NCBI RefSeq assembly: GCF_003752415.1
Contig: NZ_RKHG01000001.1
Span: 1,488,001-1,552,000 of the forward strand
DNA length: 64,000 bases
Direction of reading: 5' to 3'
Origin: Luteococcus japonicus
GTDB lineage: Bacteria > Actinomycetota > Actinomycetes > Propionibacteriales > Propionibacteriaceae
The notes under the pieces were generated by a model that was given only the letters and a program-made list of their open reading frames with translations, made no database searches and had not been told where the DNA came from. Position 1 is the first letter of the stretch. The number at the start of each line of letters is the position of its first letter. This document shows positions 34,626-44,008 of the stretch, piece after piece. A program made the translations under genes and the position numbers.

Positions 34626-36413
34626 TCAGGCCGCGGGCTTGCCGTCGACCGTGAGCTTCCAGTTGTCCACGAAGAAGGCGTGTGGATCGATCGTCTTGCT
34701 GGCACTGGCCCAGTCGATCAGCAACTGCCGGATCTCCTGCTGCTGCTGGTACACCACCGGTGCCGTCGCGATGTGCGGGAAGTTGCCGCCGCCGCTGCGA
34801 CGGTAGTTGTTCACGGCCACCACCAACTGCTGGTCATCGGCCACGTGGGCCCCGTTGAAGGACAGGCCCTGGATGCGCTGGCCGACGGGCTGCGTGAGCT
34901 CGATCGAATAGTCGAGCCCGGCGATGCTGTCGTAGTTGTAGTCCCAGACGTTCTGTCCGTTGTACTGCACCTGCGTCATGGTCTCCGGGTCGAAGGTGCC
35001 GCCCGAAGGGACCTGGCCGAAGTACTTCGCCGAGTACTCCAGGTAGTCCTTGACCTGCGCACCCGTCATCACGACCGCCTCCAAGGTGTTGTCGTAGATG
35101 TACAGCCCGGCCATGTCACGCACCGTCACGTCACCCTGGGGGAAGAGGGCGGTACGACTGAATGGGGCCGCGATGCTCAGCACTGGCAGGTTGGCGTACT
35201 GACCGCCCTCCATGGCCTTGGCGACGGTCTGGGTCTGCACCATCTGGATGTAGTCCAGGATCGCGGTGTCCTTGTAGCGGCTCTGCGCCGCCGACATCTC
35301 CTGGGTGGACGTGGCGATGACCTGGTTCACGTACGCGACGGTCTTGTCGTGGTACGGCTTGACCACCGCCATGACCTCCGGGTCCGCCTGGTAGTCCTTG
35401 CTGGCCAGCAGCTTCGCCGAAGCCGCCCGCACCTCCCACGTGCCCCTGACCTGCTGCAGGCCGAAGGTCACGTCGGAGACGCTCTGCGCCCAGTTCTTCG
35501 GCTGGGTCAACAGCACCGGCTTGCCGGTCGTCTGATTGGCGACGTACTGCTGGGCAACCTCCTGGTGGGAATGGCCCATGACGACCGCGTCGATCCCCGG
35601 CACCTCGCGGGCGATCCGGTCGGACACGTTCTCCGCACCCAGACCGGCGGCCACCGGGTCATAGGAGCTGAGCCCGCCCTGACCCGAGTGGGACATGACC
35701 ACGACCACGTCGGCACCCGCGGCACGCACCTTGGGCACCCATGTCTTGGCAGAAGTGACCATGTCCTCGATGGTGACCTGGCCGCTGAGGTTGGCCTTGT
35801 CCCAGATCATCGAACCGGGGACCGTCAGGCCCAGGATGCCGATCCGCACCGGCTTGTTTCCCTTCACCTTCTTGGTGACGATCCGGTAGGGCTGGTAGCG
35901 AGGCTGGCCTGTCTTCGCATCCAGCACATTCGCGCCGAGCAGCGGGGAGTCCAGGTCAGCCTTGAACTTGTCCAGCAGCGGCAGTCCGTAGTTGAACTCG
36001 TGATTGCCGATGTTGTTGGCGTCGTAGCCGATGGCGTTGTACGCGGCCGCCATCGGATGGGTGAGACCGCTCGCGGTGACCGGTTCCTGCTTGGCGTAGT
36101 AGTAGCTCAGTGGGGTTCCCTGCAGCGTGTCACCGTTGTCCACGACGACCACTCGGTCAGCCCCGCGCTCCTGGCGGACCTGCTTGATGGCAGTGGCGGC
36201 ATGGGCAAGGCCCACCGCATTGCCCGCCTTGTCCGTGTATCCGGCGTTCTTGAAGTAGTCCCAGTTGGCGACATTGCCGTGCACGTCGGTGGTGGCCAGC
36301 AGCGTGATGTCCAGCTGCTTGCCCCCATCCTTGGGTGCCGCACTCGCCCGGACGCCGCCCAGGGCACTGGCACCGAGCGCGACCGCGAGACTGGCGGCCC
36401 AGATCTTGCGCAT
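34626..36413 (-). CDS. Secreted bifunctional 5'-nucleotidase / 2',3'-cyclic phosphodiesterase
   Basis: This 595-residue protein has a signal peptide (MRKIWAASLAVALGASALGG) and an N-terminal metallophosphatase domain with TTDVHGN, DNGDTLQGTPLSYY, GNHEFNYG, VVVMSHSGQGG and GHSHQE, which are all the two-metal ligands. A C-terminal nucleotide-binding domain follows (NLPVLSIAAPF, YIYDNTLEAVVMTGAQVKDYLEYS, VNNYRRSGGGNFP). It lacks an LPxTG anchor, so it is probably released or non-covalently held. It serves to salvage phosphate and nucleosides outside the cell. Confidence 0.93.
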   Translation of the reverse strand: MRKIWAASLAVALGASALGGVRASAAPKDGGKQLDITLLATTDVHGNVANWDYFKNAGYTDKAGNAVGLAHAATAIKQVRQERGADRVVVVDNGDTLQGTPLSYYYAKQEPVTASGLTHPMAAAYNAIGYDANNIGNHEFNYGLPLLDKFKADLDSPLLGANVLDAKTGQPRYQPYRIVTKKVKGNKPVRIGILGLTVPGSMIWDKANLSGQVTIEDMVTSAKTWVPKVRAAGADVVVVMSHSGQGGLSSYDPVAAGLGAENVSDRIAREVPGIDAVVMGHSHQEVAQQYVANQTTGKPVLLTQPKNWAQSVSDVTFGLQQVRGTWEVRAASAKLLASKDYQADPEVMAVVKPYHDKTVAYVNQVIATSTQEMSAAQSRYKDTAILDYIQMVQTQTVAKAMEGGQYANLPVLSIAAPFSRTALFPQGDVTVRDMAGLYIYDNTLEAVVMTGAQVKDYLEYSAKYFGQVPSGGTFDPETMTQVQYNGQNVWDYNYDSIAGLDYSIELTQPVGQRIQGLSFNGAHVADDQQLVVAVNNYRRSGGGNFPHIATAPVVYQQQQEIRQLLIDWASASKTIDPHAFFVDNWKLTVDGKPAA

Positions 36414-36571
36414 GAGGTTCTCCTTGTGGGGGTCGGCGGCGCCCCAGCGGTGCCGCCACCGGCAGCCTATGGCCGTGGCGGCCGTACGGTCACCCCTTGC
36501 TGAGCCCCCAGCTCGGCAAAGCGGACCGGGTCATACGTCCAAGATTCGTGCTCCTGTGGTCTCCCCGGACT

Positions 36572-36603
36572 TGGACAAGTGCCCCGGACCGAAAAGCCGA
36601 GTT
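36572..36603 (+). repeat. 30-bp repeat, left copy, flanking the broken DUF559 gene
   Basis: tggacaagtgccccggaccg, continuing to gccgagtt, recurs at 37359-37388 in direct orientation with about four differences. It lies 88 bp before the pseudogene start. Confidence 0.75.
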
Positions 36604-36691
36604 GTCCACAGGCAAGCCAAGCGCGGGAATTCATCCCCAGCCCCCAGCGTGGCTGAGAATTCTGGGGCTCGGACCTCGATACTCCCCAGGC

Positions 36692-37322
36692 ATGAGACAG
36701 ACAGAGGAAGCCAGACAGTTGCTGGCCGCCCAAGGGAACCTGTTGAGACGCCGTTCACACCGCCAGCTGAGATCCGGCCTGAACTGGATGGTCAAGAACG
36801 GGGAGCGGGGCCGCGATTGATGACCTCCTGCGCCTTCACAAGGTGTCGCCGGCCACTCTGACCGCGGCGATGGCGGACCTCCGGCCCGCGCCGGGGAACC
36901 CCATCCGCCGCTTCATGGTCCAGAACTCGCGGTCCGAGCCGTGGTCCCAGGCGGAGCGTCGATTCCACATGTTCCTGCGAGCCCACGGCTACGACAGGTG
37001 GCGATCCAATGTCTGGGTGGGCATTGACGGAGACAGCTTTCCGGTTGATGTCCTTTTCGATGACCTTCCCCTTGCCGTCGAGGTGATGTCATGGGCCTTC
37101 CACGGCAATCGTGAGAACTTCCAGCGGGACAACGACAAGATCGCTGGGCTGGTCGGCGCCGGCTGGGTCTACTTCCCCGTCACGTGGCGGATGCTTGACG
37201 ACGACGAACGCTTGACACGGACCTTCGCCCACGCATGGGATTCGGCTGCGCTTGTGTCATTGGATCAGGCACGCCGAGTCCGGGACACGGTCACGGAGCT
37301 CGGCCTGCCGGACCGGGACTGA
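36692..37322 (+). pseudogene. Broken DUF559 (Vsr-like) nuclease gene
   Basis: The 5' part, from ATG 36692, reads MRQTEEARQLLAAQGNLLRR and stops after VKNGE at 36820, matching the N-terminal helix-turn-helix of AbiEi/DUF559 proteins. In another frame the C-terminal domain continues: AAIDDLLRLHKVSPATLTAA, then PWSQAERRFHMFLRAHG, the nuclease motif FPVDVLFDDLPLAVEVMSW and FQRDNDKIAGLVGAGW. The central AbiEi-like portion (100 or more residues) is missing at the junction. So a frameshift plus internal deletion has broken the gene. The nuclease half alone (from an ATG at 36915, MVQNSR) might still be made. Confidence 0.78.
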
Positions 37323-37358
37323 CGTCCAGAAGACCGAACCCTGCACCACTTGCGCGGG

Positions 37359-37388
37359 TGGACAAGTGCCCCGGGCCGGAAGGCCGAG
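37359..37388 (+). repeat. 30-bp repeat, right copy, flanking the broken DUF559 gene
   Basis: tggacaagtgccccgggccg, continuing to gccgagt, lies 36 bp after the pseudogene stop and has the same orientation as the left copy. The two copies bracket 755 bp. Confidence 0.75.
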
Positions 37389-37413
37389 TCCAGCCCCGGC
37401 CGACCACAGACGA

Positions 37414-37447
37414 AGGGCGGGCACCCGGTTTCCCGGATGCCCGCCCT
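37414..37447 (-). terminator. Terminator hairpin downstream of clpC
   Basis: agggcgggcacccgg and ccggatgcccgccct form a 15-bp stem with one mismatch around tttc, 48 bp past the clpC stop. Downstream on the minus strand is ttcgtctgt, a weak T-rich tail. Confidence 0.7.
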
Positions 37448-37495
37448 GTGACCTCTACGGGCTCGGCCGTCGTCTGGCAGCTCGGCCCACTGGCG

Positions 37496-40027
37496 TCAGC
37501 CCTGCTGGGCTTCGCCCTGCTCGCCCTGGGCATCGGCGGCGAAGTCCGTCGGCGGCGAATCGGGCAGCTCGGCCTTCTTCGTTCCGGTGAAGGCGAAGGG
37601 CTCGGTGGAACCCTCACCCGCGACGTCGACCACCACGATCTCCCCGGCCTTCAACTCGCCGAACAGGATCTTCTCGGCCAGCACGTCCTCGATGTCACGC
37701 TGCAGGGCACGACGCAGTGGGCGTGCACCGAGCAGCGGATCGAAACCACGCTTGGCGATCAGCGTCTTGGCGGCAGGTGTCAGCTCGATGCCCATGTCCT
37801 TGTCCTTCAGGCGCCCCTCGATCTGGGCGACCATCAGGTCCACGATGCGCTCGATGTCGGCCTGCGTCAGCTGGTGGAAGACCACGACCTCATCGACACG
37901 GTTCAGGAACTCCGGACGGAAGTGCTGCTTGAGCTCGTCGGAGACCTTCGCCTTCATCTTCTCGTAGCTGGATGCCTCGTCGCCCTGGCGGTTGAAGCCC
38001 AGGCTGACCGCCTTCGAGATGTCGCGCGAACCCAGGTTCGTCGTCATCACGATCACGGTGTTCTTGAAGTCCACCACACGGCCCTGGGCATCGGTCAGAC
38101 GACCCTCGTCCAGGATCTGCAGCAGCGAGTTGAAGATGTCCGGGTGGGCCTTCTCGATCTCGTCGAAGAGGATCACGCTGAAGGGCTTGCGACGCACCTT
38201 CTCGGTGAGCTGTCCACCCTCCTCATATCCAACATATCCGGGCGGGGAGCCGAACATCCGCGAGGCGGTGTGCTTCTCCGAGTACTCGGACATGTCGAGG
38301 GTGATCAGGGCATCCTCGTCGCCGAACAGGAATTCCGTCAGCGCCTTGGTCAGCTCGGTCTTGCCGACACCGGAGGGGCCGGCGAAGATGAACGAACCCG
38401 AGGGACGCTTGGGATCCTTCAGACCCGCACGGGTACGACGGATGGAGCGCGAGAGCGCCTTCACCGCGTCGTCCTGGCCGATGTATCGCTTGCCCAGCTC
38501 TGCCTCCATCTGCAGCAGACGGCTGGACTCCTCCTCGGTCAGCTTGAAGACCGGGATGCCGGTGGAGCTGGACAGCACCTCGGCAATCTCCTCCTCGCCC
38601 ACCATGGCGGGGGCGTCGGAGTCACCGGCCTTCCACTCCTCCTCCTTCTCGGCGCGCTCGGCGAGGAGCTTCTTCTCGTCGTCACGCAGGGAGGCGGCAC
38701 GCTCGAAGTCCTGGCCGTCGATGGCGGCCTCCTTCTCCAGGCGCACGGCGGCGATCTTCTCGTCGAACTCGCGCAGGTCCGGCGGAGCGGTCATCCGACG
38801 GATACGCATCCGTGCCCCGGCCTCGTCGATCAGGTCGATCGCCTTGTCCGGCAGGAAGCGGTCCTGGATGTAGCGCGAAGCCAGGTTGGCGGCCGCGGTC
38901 AGGGCCTCGTCGCTGATGGTGATCCGGTGGTGCGACTCGTAGCGGTCGCGCAGGCCCTTGAGGATGTCCACGGTGAGCGCGATGCTCGGCTCGGCCACCT
39001 GGATCGGCTGGAAACGACGCTCCAGCGCGGCATCCTTCTCGATGTGCTTGCGGTACTCGTCGAGCGTGGTGGCACCGATGGTCTGCAGCTCACCACGGGC
39101 CAGCATCGGCTTGAGGATCGACGCGGCGTCAATGGCGCCCTCGGCGGCACCCGCACCCACCAGGGTGTGGATCTCGTCGATGAACAGCATGATGTCGCCA
39201 CGGGTCTTGATCTCCTTGAGCACCTTCTTCAGGCGCTCCTCGAAGTCACCGCGGTAACGCGAACCGGCCACCAGGGCGCCCAGGTCCAGCGTGTAGATCT
39301 GCTTGTCCCGCAGGGTCTCGGGCACGTCACCGCGCACGATCGCCTGCGCCAGGCCCTCGACGCATGCGGACTTGCCGACGCCCGGCTCACCGATCAGCAC
39401 CGGGTTGTTCTTGGTACGACGGCTGAGCACGACCATCACGCGCTCGATCTCCTTGTCCCGGCCGATGACCGGGTCGAGCTTGCCGTCGCGGGCAGCCTGG
39501 GTCAGGTTGCGGCCGAACTGGTCCAGCACCGTCGCGGAGCTGGGAGCCGGACCGACATCGGGCGCACCGGCCGTGGCGGCCTCCTTGCCCTGGCCACCCG
39601 AGAGCAGCTGCAGGACGGTGTTGCGCACCCGGTTGAGGTCCGCGCCCAGCTTGATCAACACCTGGGCGGCAACGCCCTCACCCTCACGCACCAGCCCGAG
39701 CAGGATGTGCTCGGTGCCGATGTACGAGTGGTTCATCTGCAGGGCCTCACGCAGGCTCAGCTCCAGCACCTTCTTGGCGCGCGGAGTGAACGGGATGTGA
39801 CCCGTCGGCACGGTCTGACCGTGGCCGATGATCTCCTCGACCTCACTGCGCACGGCCTCGAGCGAGATGCCCATCTGCTCCAGGGCCTTGGCGGCAACGC
39901 CTTCACCCTCATGGATGAGGCCCAGCAGGATGTGCTCGGTGCCGATGTAGTTGTGGTTCAGCATCTTGGCTTCGTCCTGGGCGAGCACGACAACGCGCCG
40001 CGCCCGGTCGGTAAACCGCTCAAACAT
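37496..40027 (-). CDS. clpC: ClpC, AAA+ unfoldase of the Clp protease
   Basis: This 843-residue Clp/Hsp100 ATPase feeds substrates to ClpP. It begins [20 protein letters not shown] with two N-terminal Clp repeats (GTEHILLGL occurs twice). The first AAA+ domain has [14 protein letters not shown] (the usual GKTA is GKSA here), a UVR-type coiled region ([20 protein letters not shown]) follows, and the second AAA+ domain has [15 protein letters not shown] ClpP-docking loop and a short acidic tail follow. The start at ATG 40027 has gaggag 6 bp upstream, so the 12-bp longer frame is rejected. It is transcribed alone behind lsr2. Confidence 0.97.
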   Translation of the reverse strand: MFERFTDRARRVVVLAQDEAKMLNHNYIGTEHILLGLIHEGEGVAAKALEQMGISLEAVRSEVEEIIGHGQTVPTGHIPFTPRAKKVLELSLREALQMNHSYIGTEHILLGLVREGEGVAAQVLIKLGADLNRVRNTVLQLLSGGQGKEAATAGAPDVGPAPSSATVLDQFGRNLTQAARDGKLDPVIGRDKEIERVMVVLSRRTKNNPVLIGEPGVGKSACVEGLAQAIVRGDVPETLRDKQIYTLDLGALVAGSRYRGDFEERLKKVLKEIKTRGDIMLFIDEIHTLVGAGAAEGAIDAASILKPMLARGELQTIGATTLDEYRKHIEKDAALERRFQPIQVAEPSIALTVDILKGLRDRYESHHRITISDEALTAAANLASRYIQDRFLPDKAIDLIDEAGARMRIRRMTAPPDLREFDEKIAAVRLEKEAAIDGQDFERAASLRDDEKKLLAERAEKEEEWKAGDSDAPAMVGEEEIAEVLSSSTGIPVFKLTEEESSRLLQMEAELGKRYIGQDDAVKALSRSIRRTRAGLKDPKRPSGSFIFAGPSGVGKTELTKALTEFLFGDEDALITLDMSEYSEKHTASRMFGSPPGYVGYEEGGQLTEKVRRKPFSVILFDEIEKAHPDIFNSLLQILDEGRLTDAQGRVVDFKNTVIVMTTNLGSRDISKAVSLGFNRQGDEASSYEKMKAKVSDELKQHFRPEFLNRVDEVVVFHQLTQADIERIVDLMVAQIEGRLKDKDMGIELTPAAKTLIAKRGFDPLLGARPLRRALQRDIEDVLAEKILFGELKAGEIVVVDVAGEGSTEPFAFTGTKKAELPDSPPTDFAADAQGEQGEAQQG

Positions 40028-40183
40028 TGGACTCCTCACTACGGGCCCGAGGGGCCCTGTTGCGCATCGCAGTCACCGGTCGGTCCGGCAGGCGTTGCAG
40101 ATGCGTTCAAGTCTAGTAACTCCCACTGACAGCATTGTGTTCCCACGGCCCCCCGCTCGTTCGCTGCAGGCGGACCCATGTGA

Positions 40184-40232
40184 AGGGCCCCCGAAGGGAC
40201 CCGGACACGATGCCCGGCCCCACGGGGGCCCT
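40184..40232 (-). terminator. Possible lsr2 terminator
   Basis: agggcccccg and cgggggccct form a perfect 10-bp stem around a 29-base loop, 18 bp past the lsr2 stop. The large loop and missing U-tract make this weak. Confidence 0.4.
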
Positions 40233-40249
40233 GGAAACCGCACAAGGCG

Positions 40250-40570
40250 TCAGGCGTTGGCCTTCTCGTAGGCCTCGCGAACCTCGGCGGAGACGCGGCC
40301 ACGGGCGCTGACCTGCATGCCCTGGGCCTGCGCCCAGGCACGGATGTCATTGGCGGCGCTGCCCTTGCCTGGCTTCTTGCCGGTGGAGCGACGGCCGCCG
40401 ACGCGACGCGCGTGGCCAACCCAGAGCGCCAACTCGTCGCGCAGCTTGGCGGCATTCTGCTCGCTCAGGTCAATTTCATAGGAAACGCCGTCCAGCGAGA
40501 ACGAAACGGTCTCCGCGGCCTCGGAACCGTCGACGTCATCTTCAAGAACGATGTGCACGCGCTGGGCCAT
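40250..40570 (-). CDS. lsr2: Lsr2, actinobacterial nucleoid-associated xenogeneic silencer
   Basis: Lsr2 bridges DNA and silences AT-rich, horizontally acquired genes. The 106-residue protein begins MAQRVHIVLEDDVDGSEAAE and has the N-terminal oligomerisation sheet (VSYEIDLSEQNAAKLRDEL). A basic linker (RRVGGRRSTGKKPGKG) and the C-terminal DNA-binding domain follow, with the AT-hook-like ARGRVSAEVREAYEKA. ATG 40570 is preceded by aaagga. It is divergent from the NuoD-like gene across 118 bp. Confidence 0.96.
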   Translation of the reverse strand: MAQRVHIVLEDDVDGSEAAETVSFSLDGVSYEIDLSEQNAAKLRDELALWVGHARRVGGRRSTGKKPGKGSAANDIRAWAQAQGMQVSARGRVSAEVREAYEKANA

Positions 40571-40610
40571 CGGTAGTCCTTTCGTAGTGAATGCTCCACA
40601 CGATGCTATC

Positions 40611-40620
40611 GACAATTGTC
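40611..40620. promoter_or_regulatory. Palindrome in the lsr2 / NuoD-like divergent promoter region
   Basis: gacaattgtc is a perfect 10-bp palindrome 41 bp upstream of lsr2 and 69 bp upstream of the NuoD-like gene. It is AT-rich at its centre, and a role as an operator is only suggested. Confidence 0.35.
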
Positions 40621-40688
40621 GGCGCATCAAATCCCTGTCGGACTTTCCGCCCCGCAACACCCCGTCATTGGTTCGATACCATCGACGG

Positions 40689-41846
40689 GTGACATCCCTC
40701 CATCACCTCGCCATTGGAGCGCTGGGCGCCAGCGCTTTGCCGCCCGACGCCAATCAGGAATCCGTGCACGTGCTGGACCTAGGGCCCCAGCACCCGTCTC
40801 GGACCGGCCTATTGTTGATGGATGTCCACACGGAAAATGGCAGCATCTCGGACGTCAGAATTCAGCCCGGATACAACCACCGCAGCGCCGAGAAACTCTT
40901 CGAGGTGCGCGACTACCGCCAGATCCTGATGCTGGCGGACCGCCATGACTGGCATTCACCGTTCACCGGGGAACTGGGGATCGCGCTCGTCTGCGAACAC
41001 CTGATGGGCCTTGTCCCACCCGTTCGGGCCACCTGGCTGCGCACCCTGCTGGCCGAGCAGGCGCGGATCCAGAGTCATCTGGCGCATCTGGGATTCATCG
41101 CCCATCACACGGCGGACGAGGCACTGGGCCGACGCATCAGCGCGGCGCGCAATGGGGGCCGTGACCTGCTGCTGGCCGTCTCCGGCAACCGGGTGCATCC
41201 GATGATGAATCGCCTCGGCGGTCTCGCCTTCGACGTCGACTCCTCCTGGATTGGTCACATTGACCAGTGGGCGAGGCAATGCGCCGATCTGGCCGCCGAC
41301 ATTGCCGCCGTGGTCGAATCAATGAAGATCGGTGTGGGGCTGGGAACCATTGACAGGGCGCTGGTGGACCAGTTCTCCTTGACCGGACCGGTGGCCGCCG
41401 CCACGGGAACACTGCGCCGCACCAGAACCAGCAACCCCCATCTGGGATATCAAGAACTCACGGACGTCTTCGGCGAACCCGCACACACGAACGGAGATGC
41501 GTCCTCGCGATTCCTGACATTGTGTGACGAGGTGGGCGAATCGGCGAAGTTGATCACCCGCTGTCGGGAAATCCTCGCCGGCATTGCGGGCCCAGTGGAC
41601 ACAAGACTCTCAAAGATCGTCAAGGTTCCCGATTCTGAGGCGTATCTCGCCCTGGATGCCCCGTGGGGAATGGCAGGATTCCTGCTCGTCTCGCGCGCGG
41701 AACGGACGCCATGGCGCCTCAAGCTGCGCACTCCCAGCCTGGTCAATGTGCAGGTCATGGAGCAGGCCCTGGTGGGGTGCTCCCTGCGGGACGCGGCCGT
41801 GGTCATTGCCTCCCTCGGGTGGACCGCCGGCGACCTCGACAAGTGA
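40689..41846 (+). CDS. Orphan NuoD-like (49-kDa complex I / hydrogenase large-subunit fold) protein
   Basis: This 385-residue protein matches complex I subunit D along its length: LDLGPQHPSRTGLLLMDV, GYNHRSAEKLFEVRDYRQIL, RHDWHSPFTGELGIALVCEHLMG, and the C-terminal LRTPSLVNVQVMEQALVG and VVIASLGWTAGDLDK. The usual quinone-site residues are changed: the His of STHG is Thr (PSRTG) and the Tyr of MDY is Trp (HDW). No other nuo, hydrogenase or maturation gene is nearby. It is therefore unlikely to be a working quinone-reducing subunit. GTG 40689 is the start. Function is unknown. Confidence 0.85.
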   Translation: MTSLHHLAIGALGASALPPDANQESVHVLDLGPQHPSRTGLLLMDVHTENGSISDVRIQPGYNHRSAEKLFEVRDYRQILMLADRHDWHSPFTGELGIALVCEHLMGLVPPVRATWLRTLLAEQARIQSHLAHLGFIAHHTADEALGRRISAARNGGRDLLLAVSGNRVHPMMNRLGGLAFDVDSSWIGHIDQWARQCADLAADIAAVVESMKIGVGLGTIDRALVDQFSLTGPVAAATGTLRRTRTSNPHLGYQELTDVFGEPAHTNGDASSRFLTLCDEVGESAKLITRCREILAGIAGPVDTRLSKIVKVPDSEAYLALDAPWGMAGFLLVSRAERTPWRLKLRTPSLVNVQVMEQALVGCSLRDAAVVIASLGWTAGDLDK

Positions 41847-41874
41847 TCCTTGAGGGGAAGGCCCCGGACATGAC

Positions 41875-41901
41875 GAAGGGCCCGCCAGAGGCCGGCCCTT
41901 C
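41875..41901. terminator. Hairpin between the NuoD-like gene and the convergent membrane gene
   Basis: gaagggcc and ggcccttc pair over 8 bp, extendable by gcc/ggc, in the 71-bp convergent gap. This is a likely shared terminator, without a long U-tract. Confidence 0.6.
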
Positions 41902-41917
41902 GGAGTCTCCGGGTGGC

Positions 41918-42523
41918 TCAGGCCTGGCGCAGCGCGCCGGCCTCGCTCGGGTAGACCAGCGGGATGTTGGAGACGTCCAAGGTGCGGCGGCCGGCGCCAC
42001 GGCGCGGGAGGCTCATCACGTGCTGCGCCAGCACCACCTCGTCCTCGGCGGCGGACAGTTGCTTCTCCAGGTCGCTGACGATCTTGTTCAGGGCGGAGAT
42101 GCGCGTCTGCTTGGCCTCGGCGTCCAGGCTGACCGCGGCAACATCCGCCGTCAGGCGCTCGATCTCGGCGGTGGCTTCGGCAATCTGCGCCTGGTAGGCC
42201 TCTTGGCGCTTGGTGAAACGAGCGATGGTGGCCATCATCTCGACATGGTGGGCGTGCGCGGCCTCGCGGGCCTCGTCGCGCAATGCCTTCAACTCACCCA
42301 TGTGCTGCAGGACCATGCGATCCATCTCACGCCAAGTCATCCACACGGAGGCGACGGCGGTCAACAGGGCGACGCCGAGACCGACGCGCACCAGCCACTC
42401 AGGACCGAAGGCGCAGCCGACGGCGAGCACGCTCCCGACGCAGAGCAGGATGAAGGTCCGTCGACGAGCGGGGGATGTCTGGGTCTGGTTCTTGGCTGCC
42501 ACGTCCGCAAGTGTAGGCCGCAT
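41918..42523 (-). CDS. Membrane-anchored coiled-coil protein
   Basis: This 201-residue protein has two adjacent transmembrane helices (FILLCVGSVLAVGCAFG, LVRVGLGVALLTAVASVWM). A long heptad-like region follows from about 70 to 175 (LKALRDEAREAAHAH, EIERLTADVAAVSLDAE, ISALNKIVSDLEKQLSAAED). A short basic tail completes it. No family is recognised. It may be a structural or scaffolding protein of the envelope. It ends beside the terminator shared with the NuoD-like gene; the DUF3180 gene lies upstream with a 65-bp gap. Confidence 0.7.
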   Translation of the reverse strand: MRPTLADVAAKNQTQTSPARRRTFILLCVGSVLAVGCAFGPEWLVRVGLGVALLTAVASVWMTWREMDRMVLQHMGELKALRDEAREAAHAHHVEMMATIARFTKRQEAYQAQIAEATAEIERLTADVAAVSLDAEAKQTRISALNKIVSDLEKQLSAAEDEVVLAQHVMSLPRRGAGRRTLDVSNIPLVYPSEAGALRQA

Positions 42524-42588
42524 TCATCTGGGGCTCACACCATCACGCGGCGTGTTCGTCGGGTCTTCAGCCCACCGTCACACCATGG

Positions 42589-43101
42589 TCAGCCCTGCGG
42601 CTCCGTCTCCTCGTCCTCCGGCCCCTCACCGGGAGGTACCAGGCAGGCGCGTTCCAGGGCACGGCCGGACAGCCCACAGATGACGCTGGCGACGATGGCC
42701 GCCGCCCCATGGATGACCCTCTCGCGGGGCGTCGGCACGCTCCAGCTGCCGAGGAAGGCCAGGACGTAGACCAGGTGTCCACCGCCGAGGATCGCGCCGG
42801 TCATCAGCAGCGTCTTGCCCAGCACCAGTGCTCGGACACCACTCTCATGGGGAAGGGCAGCGCGGCTCTCGGCCACCTGTCGTCGCAGCACGCGGGAGTA
42901 GACCCAGGCCGCCGCGCCCAGTGCGCCCATCACCAGCGCGAGGCTCCATGGAGTCACCGGCACGGGCTTCCCCACGGCCTGCAGGGTGCCGACGATGAAC
43001 CAGCCCACCACGGCGCCGACCAGCACCGAGGTGAGCGCCTGCCGTCCGGAGGTCAGCCCCAGACCGTTCTGGGGCTGGTCCGGGTCCTGCTGTGTGTTCA
43101 C
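42589..43101 (-). CDS. DUF3180 membrane protein
   Basis: This 170-residue protein has four transmembrane helices (ALTSVLVGAVVGWFIVGTL, LALVMGALGAAAWVY, LMTGAILGGGHLVYVLAFLG, HGAAAIVASVICGLSGRAL) and the DUF3180 signature region RVLRRQVAESRAALPHESGVRALVLGKT. DUF3180 genes follow folK in actinobacteria; their role is unknown. The start is GTG 43101, which overlaps the folK stop by 4 bp, so it belongs to the folate operon. Confidence 0.88.
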   Translation of the reverse strand: MNTQQDPDQPQNGLGLTSGRQALTSVLVGAVVGWFIVGTLQAVGKPVPVTPWSLALVMGALGAAAWVYSRVLRRQVAESRAALPHESGVRALVLGKTLLMTGAILGGGHLVYVLAFLGSWSVPTPRERVIHGAAAIVASVICGLSGRALERACLVPPGEGPEDEETEPQG

Positions 43102-43649
43102 GGGAGCTCGATGACCTCGTCGCTCCTGACCACGCCGCTGGTGTCGAGACCGGCCAGCAGGTCCTTGACGCTGCCGCGGCCCTCGATCTCCGCCTCCGGG
43201 TCGATCTCCAGCCACGGCACCAGCGCGAAGGCGCGCTCGTGGGCACGCGGGTGCGGCAGCGTCATCTCGTCGGTGTCAACGGTGCGATGGCCGTACATGA
43301 CCAGGTCGATGTCCAGGGTGCGGGGGCCACCGACGATGTCGCGAGTACGCCCCAACCCGGCCTCGATGGCGTGGGCACGCTCCAACAGGATGGACGGCTC
43401 GATCACCGTCTCCGCCACCAGCACCAGGTTCAGGAAGTCCGGCTGGTCCACGACCGCGCCCACGGGCTTGGTGACGTAGACGCTGGACAGGTCGACGGGG
43501 ATCAGGTCCGGGGTGTCGGCCAGCGCCGTGACGGCGCTCTGAAGGATGTCGACGCTGTTGCCCTGGTTGGAGCCCAGGCTGAAGACGACCTTGGAGATGG
43601 GCTTCAGGTTGCCCAGGGTGTCGACGTCGGGAACGAAGGGATTGCTCAT
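43098..43649 (-). CDS. folK: Dihydropterin pyrophosphokinase (HPPK)
   Basis: HPPK activates 6-hydroxymethyl-dihydropterin with ATP for FolP. The 183-residue protein begins MSNPFVPDVDTLGNLKPISK. It has FSLGSNQGNSVDILQSAV, VDQPDFLNLVLVAET, the signature RTRDIVGGPRTLDIDLVMYG and LPHPRAHERAFALVPW. ATG 43649 is inside the end of folB (4-bp overlap), indicating coupling. Order here is folE-folP-folB-folK. Confidence 0.96.
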   Translation of the reverse strand: MSNPFVPDVDTLGNLKPISKVVFSLGSNQGNSVDILQSAVTALADTPDLIPVDLSSVYVTKPVGAVVDQPDFLNLVLVAETVIEPSILLERAHAIEAGLGRTRDIVGGPRTLDIDLVMYGHRTVDTDEMTLPHPRAHERAFALVPWLEIDPEAEIEGRGSVKDLLAGLDTSGVVRSDEVIELP

Positions 43650-44008
43650 TGCTTGCTCCTGGTGATGCTCACCGAGACATCGGTGAAGGTGAAGCCCATG
43701 GGGGCCTGGGGCTTGTGTACACGGACCTTTGCGACGCTGACCAGCGGTTCCGCCAGACAACGGTGCGCGATCCGCCCGGCAAGGGTCTCGATCAGGTCGA
43801 CGGGCTCCCCCGTGATGATCGCCACCACGTCGCCGGCAATCACCGAGTAGTCCACTGTGTCGTGGAGGTCATCGGTGTCGGTGACCACATGCAGGCCGAG
43901 CTCGAGGTCGACGACGAACTGCTGCCCGTCGCGTCGCTCTTCCGGGTAGACGCCGTGGAATCCGGTCGCGCTGAGACCCTGGACGGTGATCCAGTCCAGT
44001 GTCTCCAT
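43646..44008 (-). CDS. folB: Dihydroneopterin aldolase
   Basis: FolB makes 6-hydroxymethyl-dihydropterin from dihydroneopterin. The 120-residue protein has LSATGFHGVYPEERRDGQQF at 13-32, with the catalytic Glu/Tyr region. DTVDYSVIAGDVVAIITGEP and LIETLAGRIAHRCL follow. I chose ATG 44008 over 44023 because GGAGG lies 4 bp before it. A 116-bp gap separates it from folP, the only sizeable gap in the operon; nothing recognisable is in it. Confidence 0.95.
   Translation of the reverse strand: METLDWITVQGLSATGFHGVYPEERRDGQQFVVDLELGLHVVTDTDDLHDTVDYSVIAGDVVAIITGEPVDLIETLAGRIAHRCLAEPLVSVAKVRVHKPQAPMGFTFTDVSVSITRSKQ

Noticed and set aside
36414-36691. Gene or RNA between the 5'-nucleotidase and the broken DUF559 gene
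   Set aside because: Open frames there lack ribosome sites and known motifs. Only the 30-bp repeat is recognisable.
40689-41846. Start of a complex I or hydrogenase operon
   Set aside because: The next gene is an unrelated convergent membrane protein, and no other nuo, ech or maturation gene occurs in the window.
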